Below, one piece after another: positions 42,260-51,734 of a DNA stretch of 57,082 bases. The stretch is from the NCBI RefSeq assembly GCF_002836055.1, contig NZ_PJBS01000162.1:1-57082 (forward strand). Direction: 5' to 3'. Origin of the DNA: Psychroflexus sp. MES1-P1E. Its GTDB lineage: Bacteria; Bacteroidota; Bacteroidia; Flavobacteriales; Flavobacteriaceae. Made by a program: the position numbers and the translations under genes. The notes under the pieces were generated by a model. It was not told the DNA's origin, searched no databases, and worked only from the letters and a program-made list of their open reading frames with translations. Position 1 is the stretch's first letter. Every line of letters starts with the position of its first letter.

Positions 42260-44734
42260 ATGAAGCCTCCATGTCTACTTGTTTTTTTAGTGCTGTCTTT
42301 TTTAACTAGTCATTCTCAAATTACAGGAAAAGTGACTGATAGCATCGGTCATCCTTTACAAAATGTAAATGTTTATGATGAAGGCACCTTCAATGGAACC
42401 ACTACCAATGCCAATGGTGAGTTCAAATTAAAGGTTGAGCAAACTAAAGAGTCTTATCTCATTTTTAAATTTTTGGGGTTTCAAACCAAAAAAAGAAAGA
42501 TAGAAACCTCTACCGATACCATCACTATACAATTAACAGAAAAGGTGACGAGCTTAGATGATGTTTTTATTACCAATAATGAAGATCCTGCCTATTCTAT
42601 TATCCGCAATGCCGTGGAAAATAGAAAGAAAAACCTATCTAAAATTCAAGAGTATAAAGCTGATTTCTATTCCAAAGGCCTCTGGAAAATTGAAAATGCC
42701 CCAGAAAAAATATTAGGCCAAGAAGTTGGTGACTTAGGGGGTGGTTTGGATTCCACCCGAAGCGGCGTAGTCTACCTTAGTGAAACCTTTTCAAAGATTT
42801 CATACAAAGCGCCAAACCGTTTTAAAGAAAACATCATCGCTTCCAAAGTTAGTGGAAACGATAACGGATTTAGCTTTAATTCTGCAGAAGATTTTAACTT
42901 CTCGTTTTACGAAAATACCATCGACTTAGGCAAAAATCTGGTCTCTCCAATTGCTAACTTTGCTATGCAATATTACAACTATGAGCTGGAAGGAACTTTT
43001 TATGAAAATGATAAATTTCTGATCAATAAAATAAAAGTTATACCTAAGAGACCTAACGATGCTGTATTTAGCGGATATATTTATATCCTAGAAGATACTT
43101 GGGAAATTTACGGTGTTGACCTTATGACGACTGGCAAATCACTTCAAGTCGAGGTGGTGGAAGAACTCAATCTCAAACAAACCTTCAACTATAGCGAGGA
43201 GTATAAATTCTGGACTCTTATTTCCCAAGATATTTCTTTTAGTTGGGGGATTTTAGGAATTTCTGGAGGCGGTAATTTTGTAGCTTCTTATAAAGACTAT
43301 GAGTTCAACCCTCAGTTGACCAAAAAGGATTTCTCGAATGCCATTATTACCTTCGATGAGGAGGCAAATACCAAGAACAATTTGTTCTGGGAACAAAACA
43401 GGCCTGTTCCTCTTACTAGTTTAGAACGAGAAGATTACACCTTTAAAGACAGCCTACAAATCCTAAAAAACTCTCAACCTTATAAAGATTCAATAGATAT
43501 AGTACGTAACACCTTCAAAGTAACAGATCCTTTATTTGGCTACTCTTGGCAAAATTCAACAACCAATCAAGAAGCTGGATTCACTGGCTTAACAGATCTT
43601 AATTATAACACCGTACAGGGATTTAATATTAAATCAGGAGTTTACTTCAGACAAAAAGATACTGCTGGGACCTTTAGAACCTATTGGGAAATTCGATCTG
43701 ATTTAGATTATGGATTCTCTGACGAAACTCTGAGACCTAGCTTTACTTTTAAGAAAAAATTCAATAATTTTTCAAAACCTTTTTTGATTATTTCTGTTGG
43801 TGTCAAAGCTGAGGAAATCAATTCTACCAATCCAATCAACGAAAGATTATCCTCCATGACTTCAGTATTTTTTGAGCGTAATTACCTTAAGTTATACGAA
43901 AGGATCTTTGGCAAAGCCACTTATAGTCAAGACGTGTTTAATGGCTTTCGACTCAGTGCTGAATTGGGTTTTGAAAGAAGACGTTCTCTTATCAATTCTA
44001 CGAATTCACCAATTATTGAAAATAAAAACGGTGGCTTCACCTCCAATAATCCTCTAGCGCCTGAAGCTTTTGGATCTCAATTCTTCCCTTCCCATACTAT
44101 TGGTAAGTTAAGAATTGCAGGACGTATAAATTTTAATCAAAAATATGTGCTAACGCCTAATGGGAAATACGACACCTTTAGTAATAAATTTCCTGTATTT
44201 AGCTTTGCTTATGAGAAGGGCTTTGCTTCAGATATAAGTGATTTTAATTTTGATGTCGTAAAAGCAAAACTCACTCAAACCAAAACGATTTCTAGGTTTG
44301 GAGAACTGGCTTATAGTCTTAACGGTGGTTTATTTTTCAATGCAGAAAACATCTCCTTTTTAGATTTTAAGCATTTCAACGGAAATCAAACTCGAATAGG
44401 AACCTCAGATAGTTATCTTAACCAATTCAACTTACTGCCCTATTATGAACTGTCTACCAACTCAGATTATGCAGATATTCATTTAGAGCATAATTTTAAG
44501 GGATTTCTACTAAATAAGATTCCGCTTCTCAATCAGCTGAATTTCAATATGGTCGTAGGCGCTAAAAGTTTATTTACGGACTCTCATAAACCTTATTCAG
44601 AATTTTCAGTAGGTTTAGACAATGTTGGCTTTGGTCAATTTCGATTTTTTAGAATCGATTACGTTAAACCTTATCAAGGGGGTTGGCAAAGTGGAGCTTT
44701 GGTTTTCGGACTTAAACTACTGGATCAATTTTAA
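42260..44734 (+). CDS. DUF5686 and carboxypeptidase-regulatory-like domain outer-membrane protein
   Basis: This 824-residue protein has a signal peptide (about 1-20, TSHSQ), a CarboxypepD_reg-like beta domain (about 20-100; ITGKVTDSIGHPLQNVNVYD, FKFLGFQTKKRKIET), a middle DUF5686 region (VTSLDDVFITNNEDPAYSII, KADFYSKGLWKIE) and a C-terminal outer-membrane barrel with regular alternating strands. The family is common in Bacteroidota, with no assigned function. Its end lies 8 bases from the convergent pcm gene. Confidence 0.86.
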   Translation: MKPPCLLVFLVLSFLTSHSQITGKVTDSIGHPLQNVNVYDEGTFNGTTTNANGEFKLKVEQTKESYLIFKFLGFQTKKRKIETSTDTITIQLTEKVTSLDDVFITNNEDPAYSIIRNAVENRKKNLSKIQEYKADFYSKGLWKIENAPEKILGQEVGDLGGGLDSTRSGVVYLSETFSKISYKAPNRFKENIIASKVSGNDNGFSFNSAEDFNFSFYENTIDLGKNLVSPIANFAMQYYNYELEGTFYENDKFLINKIKVIPKRPNDAVFSGYIYILEDTWEIYGVDLMTTGKSLQVEVVEELNLKQTFNYSEEYKFWTLISQDISFSWGILGISGGGNFVASYKDYEFNPQLTKKDFSNAIITFDEEANTKNNLFWEQNRPVPLTSLEREDYTFKDSLQILKNSQPYKDSIDIVRNTFKVTDPLFGYSWQNSTTNQEAGFTGLTDLNYNTVQGFNIKSGVYFRQKDTAGTFRTYWEIRSDLDYGFSDETLRPSFTFKKKFNNFSKPFLIISVGVKAEEINSTNPINERLSSMTSVFFERNYLKLYERIFGKATYSQDVFNGFRLSAELGFERRRSLINSTNSPIIENKNGGFTSNNPLAPEAFGSQFFPSHTIGKLRIAGRINFNQKYVLTPNGKYDTFSNKFPVFSFAYEKGFASDISDFNFDVVKAKLTQTKTISRFGELAYSLNGGLFFNAENISFLDFKHFNGNQTRIGTSDSYLNQFNLLPYYELSTNSDYADIHLEHNFKGFLLNKIPLLNQLNFNMVVGAKSLFTDSHKPYSEFSVGLDNVGFGQFRFFRIDYVKPYQGGWQSGALVFGLKLLDQF

Positions 44735-44742
44735 GGGAATCC

Positions 44743-45384
44743 CTAATTTTTATCCTCCAAGAGTGGCACAAAACGACATTCGCCAAAGGTTTCTTTTTGA
44801 AAGCTTTTAGCAGAAGTCCTTTTCAATAAAGTCATGATTTGCGGATCTTCCCCAACGGGAATTACAAGTCTACCTCCAATTTTTAATTGAGACATTAAAG
44901 GTTTTGGTATAAAAGGCGCCCCAGCAGTCACTATAATTTTATCGAAAGGGGCGTACTCTGGCAAACCTTTGTAACCATCTCCAAAACTCATAAATTTGGG
45001 TCTGTAGCCTAGTTTTTGAAGAAAGTTTTTAGTTTTCTTATACAGTTTTTGTTGTCTTTCTATGGTATATACTTTTGCTCCCAGTTCGCATAAAACGGCG
45101 GTTTGGTAACCACTACCCGTCCCCACTTCCAAAATTAGATCACCACGTTCTACCTGCAAAAGCTCAGTCTGAAAAGCAACAGTAAACGGCTGAGAGATTG
45201 TTTGTCCGGCAGCGATAGGGAAAGCCTTATCTTGGTAAGCATGATCTTCAAAACTGCTGTCCATAAATAGATGCCTAGGAATTTCATTTAGCGCCTGAAG
45301 AACTTTTTCATCTTTAATTCCCTTTTCTCGGACCAATTCTACTAGAAATTTGCGTTTTCCTTGCTGTCTATAACTGTCTTCCAA
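44743..45384 (-). CDS. pcm: Protein-L-isoaspartate O-methyltransferase
   Basis: This enzyme methylates L-isoaspartyl residues to repair aged proteins. Motifs: DSSFEDHAYQDKAFPIAAGQTISQPF region with the conserved AGQTIS, SAM motif I ILEVGTGSGYQTAVL, and KIIVTAGAPFIP. No ATG precedes the conserved part; TTG at 45384 (LEDSYRQQGKRK) gives 213 residues, the usual family size. A longer TTG start at 45414 would add ten hydrophobic residues (LLLYF) and seems less likely. Chosen start is therefore tentative. Confidence 0.88.
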   Translation of the reverse strand: MEDSYRQQGKRKFLVELVREKGIKDEKVLQALNEIPRHLFMDSSFEDHAYQDKAFPIAAGQTISQPFTVAFQTELLQVERGDLILEVGTGSGYQTAVLCELGAKVYTIERQQKLYKKTKNFLQKLGYRPKFMSFGDGYKGLPEYAPFDKIIVTAGAPFIPKPLMSQLKIGGRLVIPVGEDPQIMTLLKRTSAKSFQKETFGECRFVPLLEDKN

Positions 45385-45526
45385 GCTTTTATATTTAAAA
45401 TATAATAATAGCAAAATTAGAAAAAAATGTTGGATACATTCATTCAGGAGGCTATTATTAGTTTAGGAGTTTTTAAAAGAAATCTTATAAAAAGCCTATG
45501 CTCACAGTTAGCTTAAAAAGAAACGT

Positions 45527-45534
45527 TACTTTTG
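45527..45534 (+). promoter_or_regulatory. Candidate -7 box (TACTTTTG) of the Gfo/Idh gene
   Basis: TACTTTTG matches TAnnTTTG and lies 18 bases before the ATG at 45553. No good -33 TTG is visible at the expected distance. Confidence 0.4.
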
Positions 45535-45552
45535 TGTAAAACCATATAATTT

Positions 45553-46518
45553 ATGCTAAAAGTTGGTGTTTTGGGCGCAGGACATCTCGGAAAAATTCAT
45601 CTGAGGTTGCTCAACGAATCAAAGAAATATAAACTTATAGGATTTCACGATACAGATCAGACTCACGCAAAGAAGATCGAAGTAGAATTTAGTTATTCTT
45701 GCTTTGAGGACTATGCTGAATTACTGAATAATGTAGATGTTATTGATATCGTCACTCCTACCACCTACCACTATAGTATGGCAGAACAAGCCATAAAAGC
45801 AGGTGTTCACGTCTTTATAGAAAAGCCTATCACCTCTACCGTAAAAGAGGCAGAAGCTCTTATAAAACTGGCTAAAGCTCATAATGTAAAAGGGCAAGTT
45901 GGACATGTTGAGCGTTTTAATCCAGCCTTTAGAGCTGCTATAGGCAAAATAGACACTCCCATGTTTATTGAAGCCCACCGACTCTCAGAATTTAACCCAA
46001 GAGGAACAGATGTTCCTCTTGTTTTAGACTTGATGATTCATGATATTGATGCTATCTTAAGTATCGTTAATTCTAAAGTGAAAAAAATCAATGCAAGTGG
46101 CGTATCTGTCATTTCTGAGACTCCAGATATCACCAATGCTAGACTTGAATTTGAGAACGGCTGTGTGGCTAATCTTACAGCAAGTAGAATATCGCTTAAA
46201 AACATGCGTAAGTCAAGGTTCTTCCAGAGAGACGCCTACATTTCAGTAGATTTTCTTGAAAAAGTAACCGAAGTTGTCAAAATGAAAGACGCCCCTCAAG
46301 ACCCAGACGATTTTGCAATGATTCTAGAAAACGCTGAAGGCGTAAAGAAACAGATCTACTTTGATAATCCAGATATAAGCCCAAATAATGCTATTTTAGA
46401 CGAATTAGAAACATTTGCAGAAGCTATTGAGAATGACACGACACCTATTGTTACTTTGGAACAAGGTACTGAGGCTTTAAGGGTGGCTATGCAAATCATA
46501 AAAGCATTCGACGAGTAA
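45553..46518 (+). CDS. Gfo/Idh/MocA family oxidoreductase
   Basis: This 321-residue protein has an N-terminal Rossmann domain (VGVLGAGHLGKIHLRLL) and the family Lys in HVFIEKPITSTV, then a C-terminal alpha/beta substrate domain with MIHDIDAIL. These enzymes use NAD(P) to oxidise or reduce sugars, inositols or similar compounds; substrate not determinable. It starts a co-directional run with the hydroxyacyl-CoA dehydrogenase gene 19 bases on. Confidence 0.9.
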   Translation: MLKVGVLGAGHLGKIHLRLLNESKKYKLIGFHDTDQTHAKKIEVEFSYSCFEDYAELLNNVDVIDIVTPTTYHYSMAEQAIKAGVHVFIEKPITSTVKEAEALIKLAKAHNVKGQVGHVERFNPAFRAAIGKIDTPMFIEAHRLSEFNPRGTDVPLVLDLMIHDIDAILSIVNSKVKKINASGVSVISETPDITNARLEFENGCVANLTASRISLKNMRKSRFFQRDAYISVDFLEKVTEVVKMKDAPQDPDDFAMILENAEGVKKQIYFDNPDISPNNAILDELETFAEAIENDTTPIVTLEQGTEALRVAMQIIKAFDE

Positions 46519-46537
46519 TCATTTTAAAAATAAAATC

Positions 46538-47428
46538 ATGAAAAATATAGCTATAATAGGGGCAGGAACTATGGGAAACGGTATTGCACATACTTTTGCT
46601 CAATTCGATTATAATGTAAGCTTAATAGATGTCTCAACAGATAGTCTAGATAAAGGTATTGCTACCATCACTAGAAATCTAGACCGCATGGTTAGCAAAG
46701 AAAAAATAAGCGAAGAAGACAAGAAAAGAACACTGGGAAATATCACCACTTTTACAAGTATAGCAGACGGGGCAAAAAATGCAGACCTCGTCGTTGAAGC
46801 CGCTACAGAAAATGAAAAAATCAAGCTGGAGATTTTTAAAGAACTCGACAGCCTTTGTCCAGCCAAAACTATTTTAGCAACAAATACCAGCTCTATTCCA
46901 ATCACTAAAATCGCTGCTGTCACAGGCAGACCTAAGCAAGTGATAGGAATGCACTTTATGAATCCAGTGCCTATCATGAAGCTTGTAGAAATCATAAGAG
47001 GCTACAATACTAGCGATGACATTACAAATAGAGTTGTAGAGCTAGCCAAAAATCTTGGTAAAGTCCCAACTGAAGTTAATGACTACCCTGGTTTCGTAGC
47101 TAACAGAATTTTAATGCCAATGATTAATGAGGCTGTAGAAACTCTATATAATAATGTAGCGGGTGTTGAAGAAATTGACACTGTAATGAAATTAGGCATG
47201 GCTCATCCTATGGGTCCCCTTCAGCTTGCCGATTTTATAGGATTGGATATATGTTTATCTATTTTGGAAGTGATGTATGAGGGCTTTAAAAATCCAAAAT
47301 ATGCTCCTTGTCCTTTACTCGTCAACATGGTGAGAGCAGGCAAACTTGGAGTGAAATCTGGAGAAGGATTTTATGACTACAGTGAAAGCAAAAAAGCAGA
47401 AAAAGTATCCTCACAATTTGTATCTTAA
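46538..47428 (+). CDS. 3-hydroxybutyryl-CoA dehydrogenase
   Basis: This 296-residue 3-hydroxyacyl-CoA dehydrogenase has NAD-binding IIGAGTMGNGIAHTFA, catalytic His in GMHFMNPVPIMKLVE, the FVANRILMPMINEAV helix and GVKSGEGFYDY at the C-terminus. The single-domain length matches short-chain (acetoacetyl-CoA/3-hydroxybutyryl-CoA) enzymes. No other beta-oxidation gene is adjacent. It is 2 bases before the DUF1015 gene. Confidence 0.93.
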   Translation: MKNIAIIGAGTMGNGIAHTFAQFDYNVSLIDVSTDSLDKGIATITRNLDRMVSKEKISEEDKKRTLGNITTFTSIADGAKNADLVVEAATENEKIKLEIFKELDSLCPAKTILATNTSSIPITKIAAVTGRPKQVIGMHFMNPVPIMKLVEIIRGYNTSDDITNRVVELAKNLGKVPTEVNDYPGFVANRILMPMINEAVETLYNNVAGVEEIDTVMKLGMAHPMGPLQLADFIGLDICLSILEVMYEGFKNPKYAPCPLLVNMVRAGKLGVKSGEGFYDYSESKKAEKVSSQFVS

Positions 47429-47430
47429 AG

Positions 47431-48669
47431 ATGCCTAAAGTTATTCCATTTCAGGCGACTAGACCTACTCGAGATAAAGTAGGTCTAATCGCTTCAAAGC
47501 CTTACGAAACCTATACTAAAGCCCAAGTTGAAGCGAGATTAGATAACAATCCCTTTTCATTTCTGCATATTGCAAATCCTGGATATAAGTACAACAAAGA
47601 AATTTCTGGAAAAGAACGCTTTAGCCTTGTCAAAAACAGGTTTGAAGAGTTTAAAGAAGACGGCAGTTTCCAGCAAGATGAGAAACCCTGCTATTACCTT
47701 CATAAAATCATTTATAGAAATGAAATAGAGTTTGTAGGCTTTGTAGGCGCAGCAAGTGCTGAAGATTATGAAAATAACCTCATTAGAAAACATGAGGATA
47801 CTCTAACGGAAAAAGTAGAGGTGTTTACAGAGTATCTAAAGACAGTAAGGTTTAACGCCGACCCTGTCCTTCTCACCTATCCCGATAATGAAGTCCTTGA
47901 CAGCATTTCAAAAAGATTGATGCAGACTCGACCAGAATATGAATTCACGACTACCTCTAGAGAAACGCATCACTTTTGGGTGATTGAAGATCCAAAGCTT
48001 CATGAACAAATTCAAAAAGAATTTGAGGAGATGAAACATATTTATATAGCCGATGGACACCATAGAAGTTCCTCTTCGATTGATTTAAAAAAAGTACTTG
48101 AGACTGAAAATGGTCACCACACAGGGAAAGAAGCCTATAACTTTTTTATGGGATTTTTTATTCCAGAAAGTCACTTGAGGATTCATGAATTCAACAGACT
48201 TGTAAAAGACCTAAACGGTTTAAGCAAAGACGAATTTCTAATTAAGCTGGATGAACAATTCAAAATTGAAAATTTAAAGCAGAATTATTACAAGCCCAAA
48301 GAAGCTCACTATTTTAGCATGTATCTCGATGGTGATTTTTACGAATTAAATTTAAGGGATAGAAATTACGATTTTAATGATGCGCTATCAAGATTGGATG
48401 CTCAAATATTATTTAATACAATTTTAAAGCCAATTTTGGGAATTCAAGACTTGAGGACTAATTCTAGATTGATGTATAGTCAAGGTCAAAAAGACATGGC
48501 TTTCGTGAAAGGGGCTATAGACCAAGGAGACTATCAGGTCGGATTCGGAATGTACCCTGCAAGTATTGAAGAAATGAAAACTATAGCAGACGAAGGAATG
48601 AAAATGCCTCCAAAAACAACCTACATTGAACCTAAGTTGAGAAGTGGAATTACGATTTATGAATTTTAA
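47431..48669 (+). CDS. DUF1015 domain-containing protein
   Basis: This 412-residue cytoplasmic protein is full length for DUF1015. The conserved signature HIYIADGHHRSSSSID, with DGHHR, is visible at about 205-220, along with PGYKYN and the C-terminal MPPKTTYIEPKLRSGI. The DGHHR motif suggests a nucleotide-linked activity, but the function is not established. It lies between the hydroxyacyl-CoA dehydrogenase and the YggS gene in a tight run with gaps of 2 and 10 bases. Confidence 0.88.
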   Translation: MPKVIPFQATRPTRDKVGLIASKPYETYTKAQVEARLDNNPFSFLHIANPGYKYNKEISGKERFSLVKNRFEEFKEDGSFQQDEKPCYYLHKIIYRNEIEFVGFVGAASAEDYENNLIRKHEDTLTEKVEVFTEYLKTVRFNADPVLLTYPDNEVLDSISKRLMQTRPEYEFTTTSRETHHFWVIEDPKLHEQIQKEFEEMKHIYIADGHHRSSSSIDLKKVLETENGHHTGKEAYNFFMGFFIPESHLRIHEFNRLVKDLNGLSKDEFLIKLDEQFKIENLKQNYYKPKEAHYFSMYLDGDFYELNLRDRNYDFNDALSRLDAQILFNTILKPILGIQDLRTNSRLMYSQGQKDMAFVKGAIDQGDYQVGFGMYPASIEEMKTIADEGMKMPPKTTYIEPKLRSGITIYEF

Positions 48670-48679
48670 AAATTAAAAA

Positions 48680-49336
48680 ATGGAAGGGTCAATTAAAGAA
48701 CATATCAAAACATTTACAGACGAATTAGGTGAGAATATTAACCTGGTTGCCGTATCGAAGACCAAGCCTAATGAAGACTTGCTTGAAGCTTATAAGGCTG
48801 GACAACGAATTTTTGGAGAAAATAAGGTTCAAGAAATGACGGACAAATGGGACGCTTTACCCAAAGATATTAAATGGCATATGGTGGGTCACGTACAAAC
48901 CAACAAGGTGAAATACATGGCTCCTTATGTAGATTTAATTCACGCAGTCCAAAACATGAAATTACTTAAAGAAATCAATAAACGTGCAGTGGAAAATGAC
49001 CGAGTAATCGACTGTTTATTACAAGTAAAAATAGCTGAAGAGGAGTCTAAATACGGCATGTCTCCAGAGGATTTAAAACTGTTTTTAAAGGATGACAAAC
49101 TCGTTGAATTAAAAAACGTAAGACTGAAGGGCTTGATGGCCATGGCTACGTTTACAGATGATGAAGAGCAGATTCATAGAGAGTTTGAAATTCTTGAAAC
49201 GCTTTATAAGGAGACTTCGCAAACTCAAAAAGACTTCAGTATCCTATCCATGGGAATGAGCGGAGATTATAAAATCGCCATGCAACATGACACTAACATG
49301 GTGAGAATAGGGAGTTCTATTTTTGGAGCTAGATAA
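48680..49336 (+). CDS. YggS family pyridoxal phosphate-binding protein (PLPBP)
   Basis: This 218-residue TIM-barrel protein binds PLP and maintains vitamin B6 and amino-acid balance. Lys27 in LVAVSKTKP is the PLP lysine; FGENKVQEM, WHMVGHVQTNK, LSMGMSGDYKIAM and VRIGSSIFGAR are diagnostic. No catalytic reaction is known for the family. It ends the run starting at 45553. Confidence 0.95.
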   Translation: MEGSIKEHIKTFTDELGENINLVAVSKTKPNEDLLEAYKAGQRIFGENKVQEMTDKWDALPKDIKWHMVGHVQTNKVKYMAPYVDLIHAVQNMKLLKEINKRAVENDRVIDCLLQVKIAEEESKYGMSPEDLKLFLKDDKLVELKNVRLKGLMAMATFTDDEEQIHREFEILETLYKETSQTQKDFSILSMGMSGDYKIAMQHDTNMVRIGSSIFGAR

Positions 49337-49496
49337 ACAGGAATGCTATATCACATGAATACTGATTTTAAATTCAATAACTTATCGACTTAAGGCTGAC
49401 ATATTATTTTTAAAGGCTTCATTATAAGCAATTGATAAAATTGAAATTCAGAGGTTAAACTTTAAAAACTAAACGAAAGAAACAGAATAATATCTT

Positions 49497-49504
49497 TAAT
49501 TTTG
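49497..49504 (+). promoter_or_regulatory. Candidate -7 box (TAATTTTG) of the exonuclease-miaA run
   Basis: TAATTTTG matches TAnnTTTG and lies 30 bases before the TTG start at 49535, a usual leader length. No clear -33 TTG is seen. The rest of the 198-base gap shows nothing else recognisable. Confidence 0.4.
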
Positions 49505-49534
49505 TTATCTTAATTTAAAACACATAAAGCTAGG

Positions 49535-50899
49535 TTGTACGCCATTTTAGACATAGAATCCACGGGAGGAAAATATAATGAAGAAGGGATTACAGAAATC
49601 GCTATTTATAAATTTGACGGTAATGAAATTGTAGATCAATTTATCTCACTCATAAATCCTGAGCGAAAAATCCAATCTTTTGTAGTAGGCTTAACGGGCA
49701 TCAACAATGAAATGCTCCATCAAGCACCTAAGTTTTACGAAATCGCAAAACGCATTATAGAAATAACTGAAGGGTGCACCATTGTAGCTCATAACGCTAA
49801 GTTTGACTATAGAATGTTAAAGCTTGAGTTCGATAGACTTGGCTATCTTTATGAACGCAAAACACTGTGTACCGTTAAACTATCTAAAAAGCTTTTGCCC
49901 GATTTTGAGTCTTACAGCCTTGGTAAGCTAGTAAGGAAACTAGGAATTCCTATAACAGATCGCCATAGAGCTAGTGGAGATGCTTTGGCCACCGTAAAAC
50001 TTTTTAAACTCTTGCTAGAAAAGGATACTGATAAAGAAATTATAAGCTCCCATTTGAAGCTAAATGCTGTGAGCAGTATCGATAAAAAACTCATTAGACT
50101 TATAGACGATTTGCCTAATGCAGTTGGAGTCTATTATTTCTCTAATAAAGAAGGGGATATTATCTATGTAGGTAAAAGCAACGACATCAAAAAAAGAGCT
50201 AACCAACATTTTATAAGTGACGCCCAAAAGTCTAAACAAATTCAAGAGCACACTTCATCTGTAGATTATGAAAGAACTGGTAATGAGCTTATGGCATTGC
50301 TAAAAGAAAATCAATCTATCAAAAAACTTAAACCAAAATATAACTCTGCTTTAAAGAAAGATCTTTTTACCCACGGGCTTTATATGTTCGAAGACCATAA
50401 CGGATATTTCAATTTGACTGTTTCTAAGTTGGACTCTAAAAAAGACTATATCACCAGTTTCACCAACTACCAACAAGGAAAGGCCTTCTTAGAAAGAGCT
50501 CTGGAGACTTATCATCTTTGTCAGAAATTAACGGGTTTACATAAAACCAAAGAAGCCTGCTTCAATTATACCATAAAGAAATGCGATGGGGCATGCATAC
50601 AAGAAAAAAATGCCGTTTCTTATAATTCTCGAGTTGTAGAACTTATTGAATTTTATACTTATAAAGATAAGAACATGATTATTCAAGATCGAGGCAGACA
50701 TCTTGGTGAAAAAAGTGTTGTCTTGATTGAAGATGGAAAACTCATAGGTTTTGGATATACCGAGTTAAATTTTCAAGTTGAAAATATTTCAATTTTGAAA
50801 AATATTATAAATCCTATGCAAAATGATAGAGATGCTCAACATATCATACAAAGTTATTTGAGGAAAAATAATAAAAATTTGAAGGTAATCCATTTTTAA
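49535..50899 (+). CDS. DnaQ-like 3'-5' exonuclease fused to a UvrC/Cho-type GIY-YIG nuclease
   Basis: This 454-residue protein starts at TTG 49535. Residues 1-165 are a DEDDh exonuclease (Asp6/Glu8 in ILDIESTGG, Asp91 in AHNAKFDYRM, His144 and Asp149 in HRASGDA). Residues about 195-280 form a GIY-YIG nuclease (VGVYYFSNKEGDIIYVGKS, KKRANQHF, NELMALLKENQ). The C-terminal region carries CFNYTIKKCDGACI, resembling the Cys region of UvrC/Cho-like proteins. A role in DNA repair is likely. It is one base before the channel gene. Confidence 0.88.
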   Translation: MYAILDIESTGGKYNEEGITEIAIYKFDGNEIVDQFISLINPERKIQSFVVGLTGINNEMLHQAPKFYEIAKRIIEITEGCTIVAHNAKFDYRMLKLEFDRLGYLYERKTLCTVKLSKKLLPDFESYSLGKLVRKLGIPITDRHRASGDALATVKLFKLLLEKDTDKEIISSHLKLNAVSSIDKKLIRLIDDLPNAVGVYYFSNKEGDIIYVGKSNDIKKRANQHFISDAQKSKQIQEHTSSVDYERTGNELMALLKENQSIKKLKPKYNSALKKDLFTHGLYMFEDHNGYFNLTVSKLDSKKDYITSFTNYQQGKAFLERALETYHLCQKLTGLHKTKEACFNYTIKKCDGACIQEKNAVSYNSRVVELIEFYTYKDKNMIIQDRGRHLGEKSVVLIEDGKLIGFGYTELNFQVENISILKNIINPMQNDRDAQHIIQSYLRKNNKNLKVIHF

Positions 50900-50900
50900 A

Positions 50901-51734
50901 ATGACTTGGAAGGAAAAGGTTCATGAAGTCATATACGAAGCAGACACCAAGGCGGGAAAAGTATTTGATATTGCATTATTAATCGTTATAGTAGCAAGTC
51001 TCGTTTTAGTCATACTCGACTCTGTTGAATACATCAGCCTTCAATACCATTATTTATTTGTCACTTTAGAATGGATCATTACTATATTTTTCACGATTGA
51101 ATATATCCTGAGAGTCATCAGTATAAAAAAACCTAAAAGTTATATTTTTAGTTTCTATGGTATTGTAGACTTTCTTTCCACTGTTCCTCTATATATATCT
51201 TTGGTTTTTGCTGGCTCTGGAGCCTTATTATCCTTGAGGGCCTTAAGACTACTCAGAGTCTTTAGAATTTTTAAATTGGTAAGGTATTCTGGAGCTGGCT
51301 CTAGTGTAGCCATTGCCTTAAGAAATAGTGTACCAAAAATTTTAATCTTCCTTTATAGTGTCGTTATTATCTCATTCATAGCGGGAACCATCATGTATAT
51401 TGTAGAAGGTCCTGAACATGGTTACACCTCTATCCCAAGGGGAATCTATTGGGCCATTGTAACTCTTACCACGGTAGGATTTGGAGATATCCACCCCATA
51501 ACGCCTTTGGGCCAGTTTATTGCTACTATTATTATGCTACTTGGATATGGTATTATAGCTGTTCCTACAGGTATAGTAACCGCGGAAATGGCAAAAGAAA
51601 ATACCAGAAAAAACACACAAGTTTGTTCTAATTGTGGAGAAGACGATCACAGGGATAGTGCAGAATTCTGTCATAAGTGTGGCTATTCACTAAATAAAAG
51701 ACAGCAGGAGAAAGAAATTGAGAATGAAGACTAA
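50901..51734 (+). CDS. Voltage-gated potassium channel-like ion transporter with C-terminal zinc ribbon
   Basis: This 277-residue six-helix channel has an S4-like helix with Arg every third residue (SLRALRLLRVFRIFKLVR, 111-128), a pore with selectivity filter TVGFGD (191-196), then S6. The cytoplasmic tail carries a zinc ribbon: Cys242-x2-Cys245 and Cys257-x2-Cys260 (VCSNCGEDD, FCHKCGYS). The channel should conduct K+; the ribbon may sense or regulate. The miaA start lies 11 bases inside its end. Confidence 0.9.
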   Translation: MTWKEKVHEVIYEADTKAGKVFDIALLIVIVASLVLVILDSVEYISLQYHYLFVTLEWIITIFFTIEYILRVISIKKPKSYIFSFYGIVDFLSTVPLYISLVFAGSGALLSLRALRLLRVFRIFKLVRYSGAGSSVAIALRNSVPKILIFLYSVVIISFIAGTIMYIVEGPEHGYTSIPRGIYWAIVTLTTVGFGDIHPITPLGQFIATIIMLLGYGIIAVPTGIVTAEMAKENTRKNTQVCSNCGEDDHRDSAEFCHKCGYSLNKRQQEKEIENED

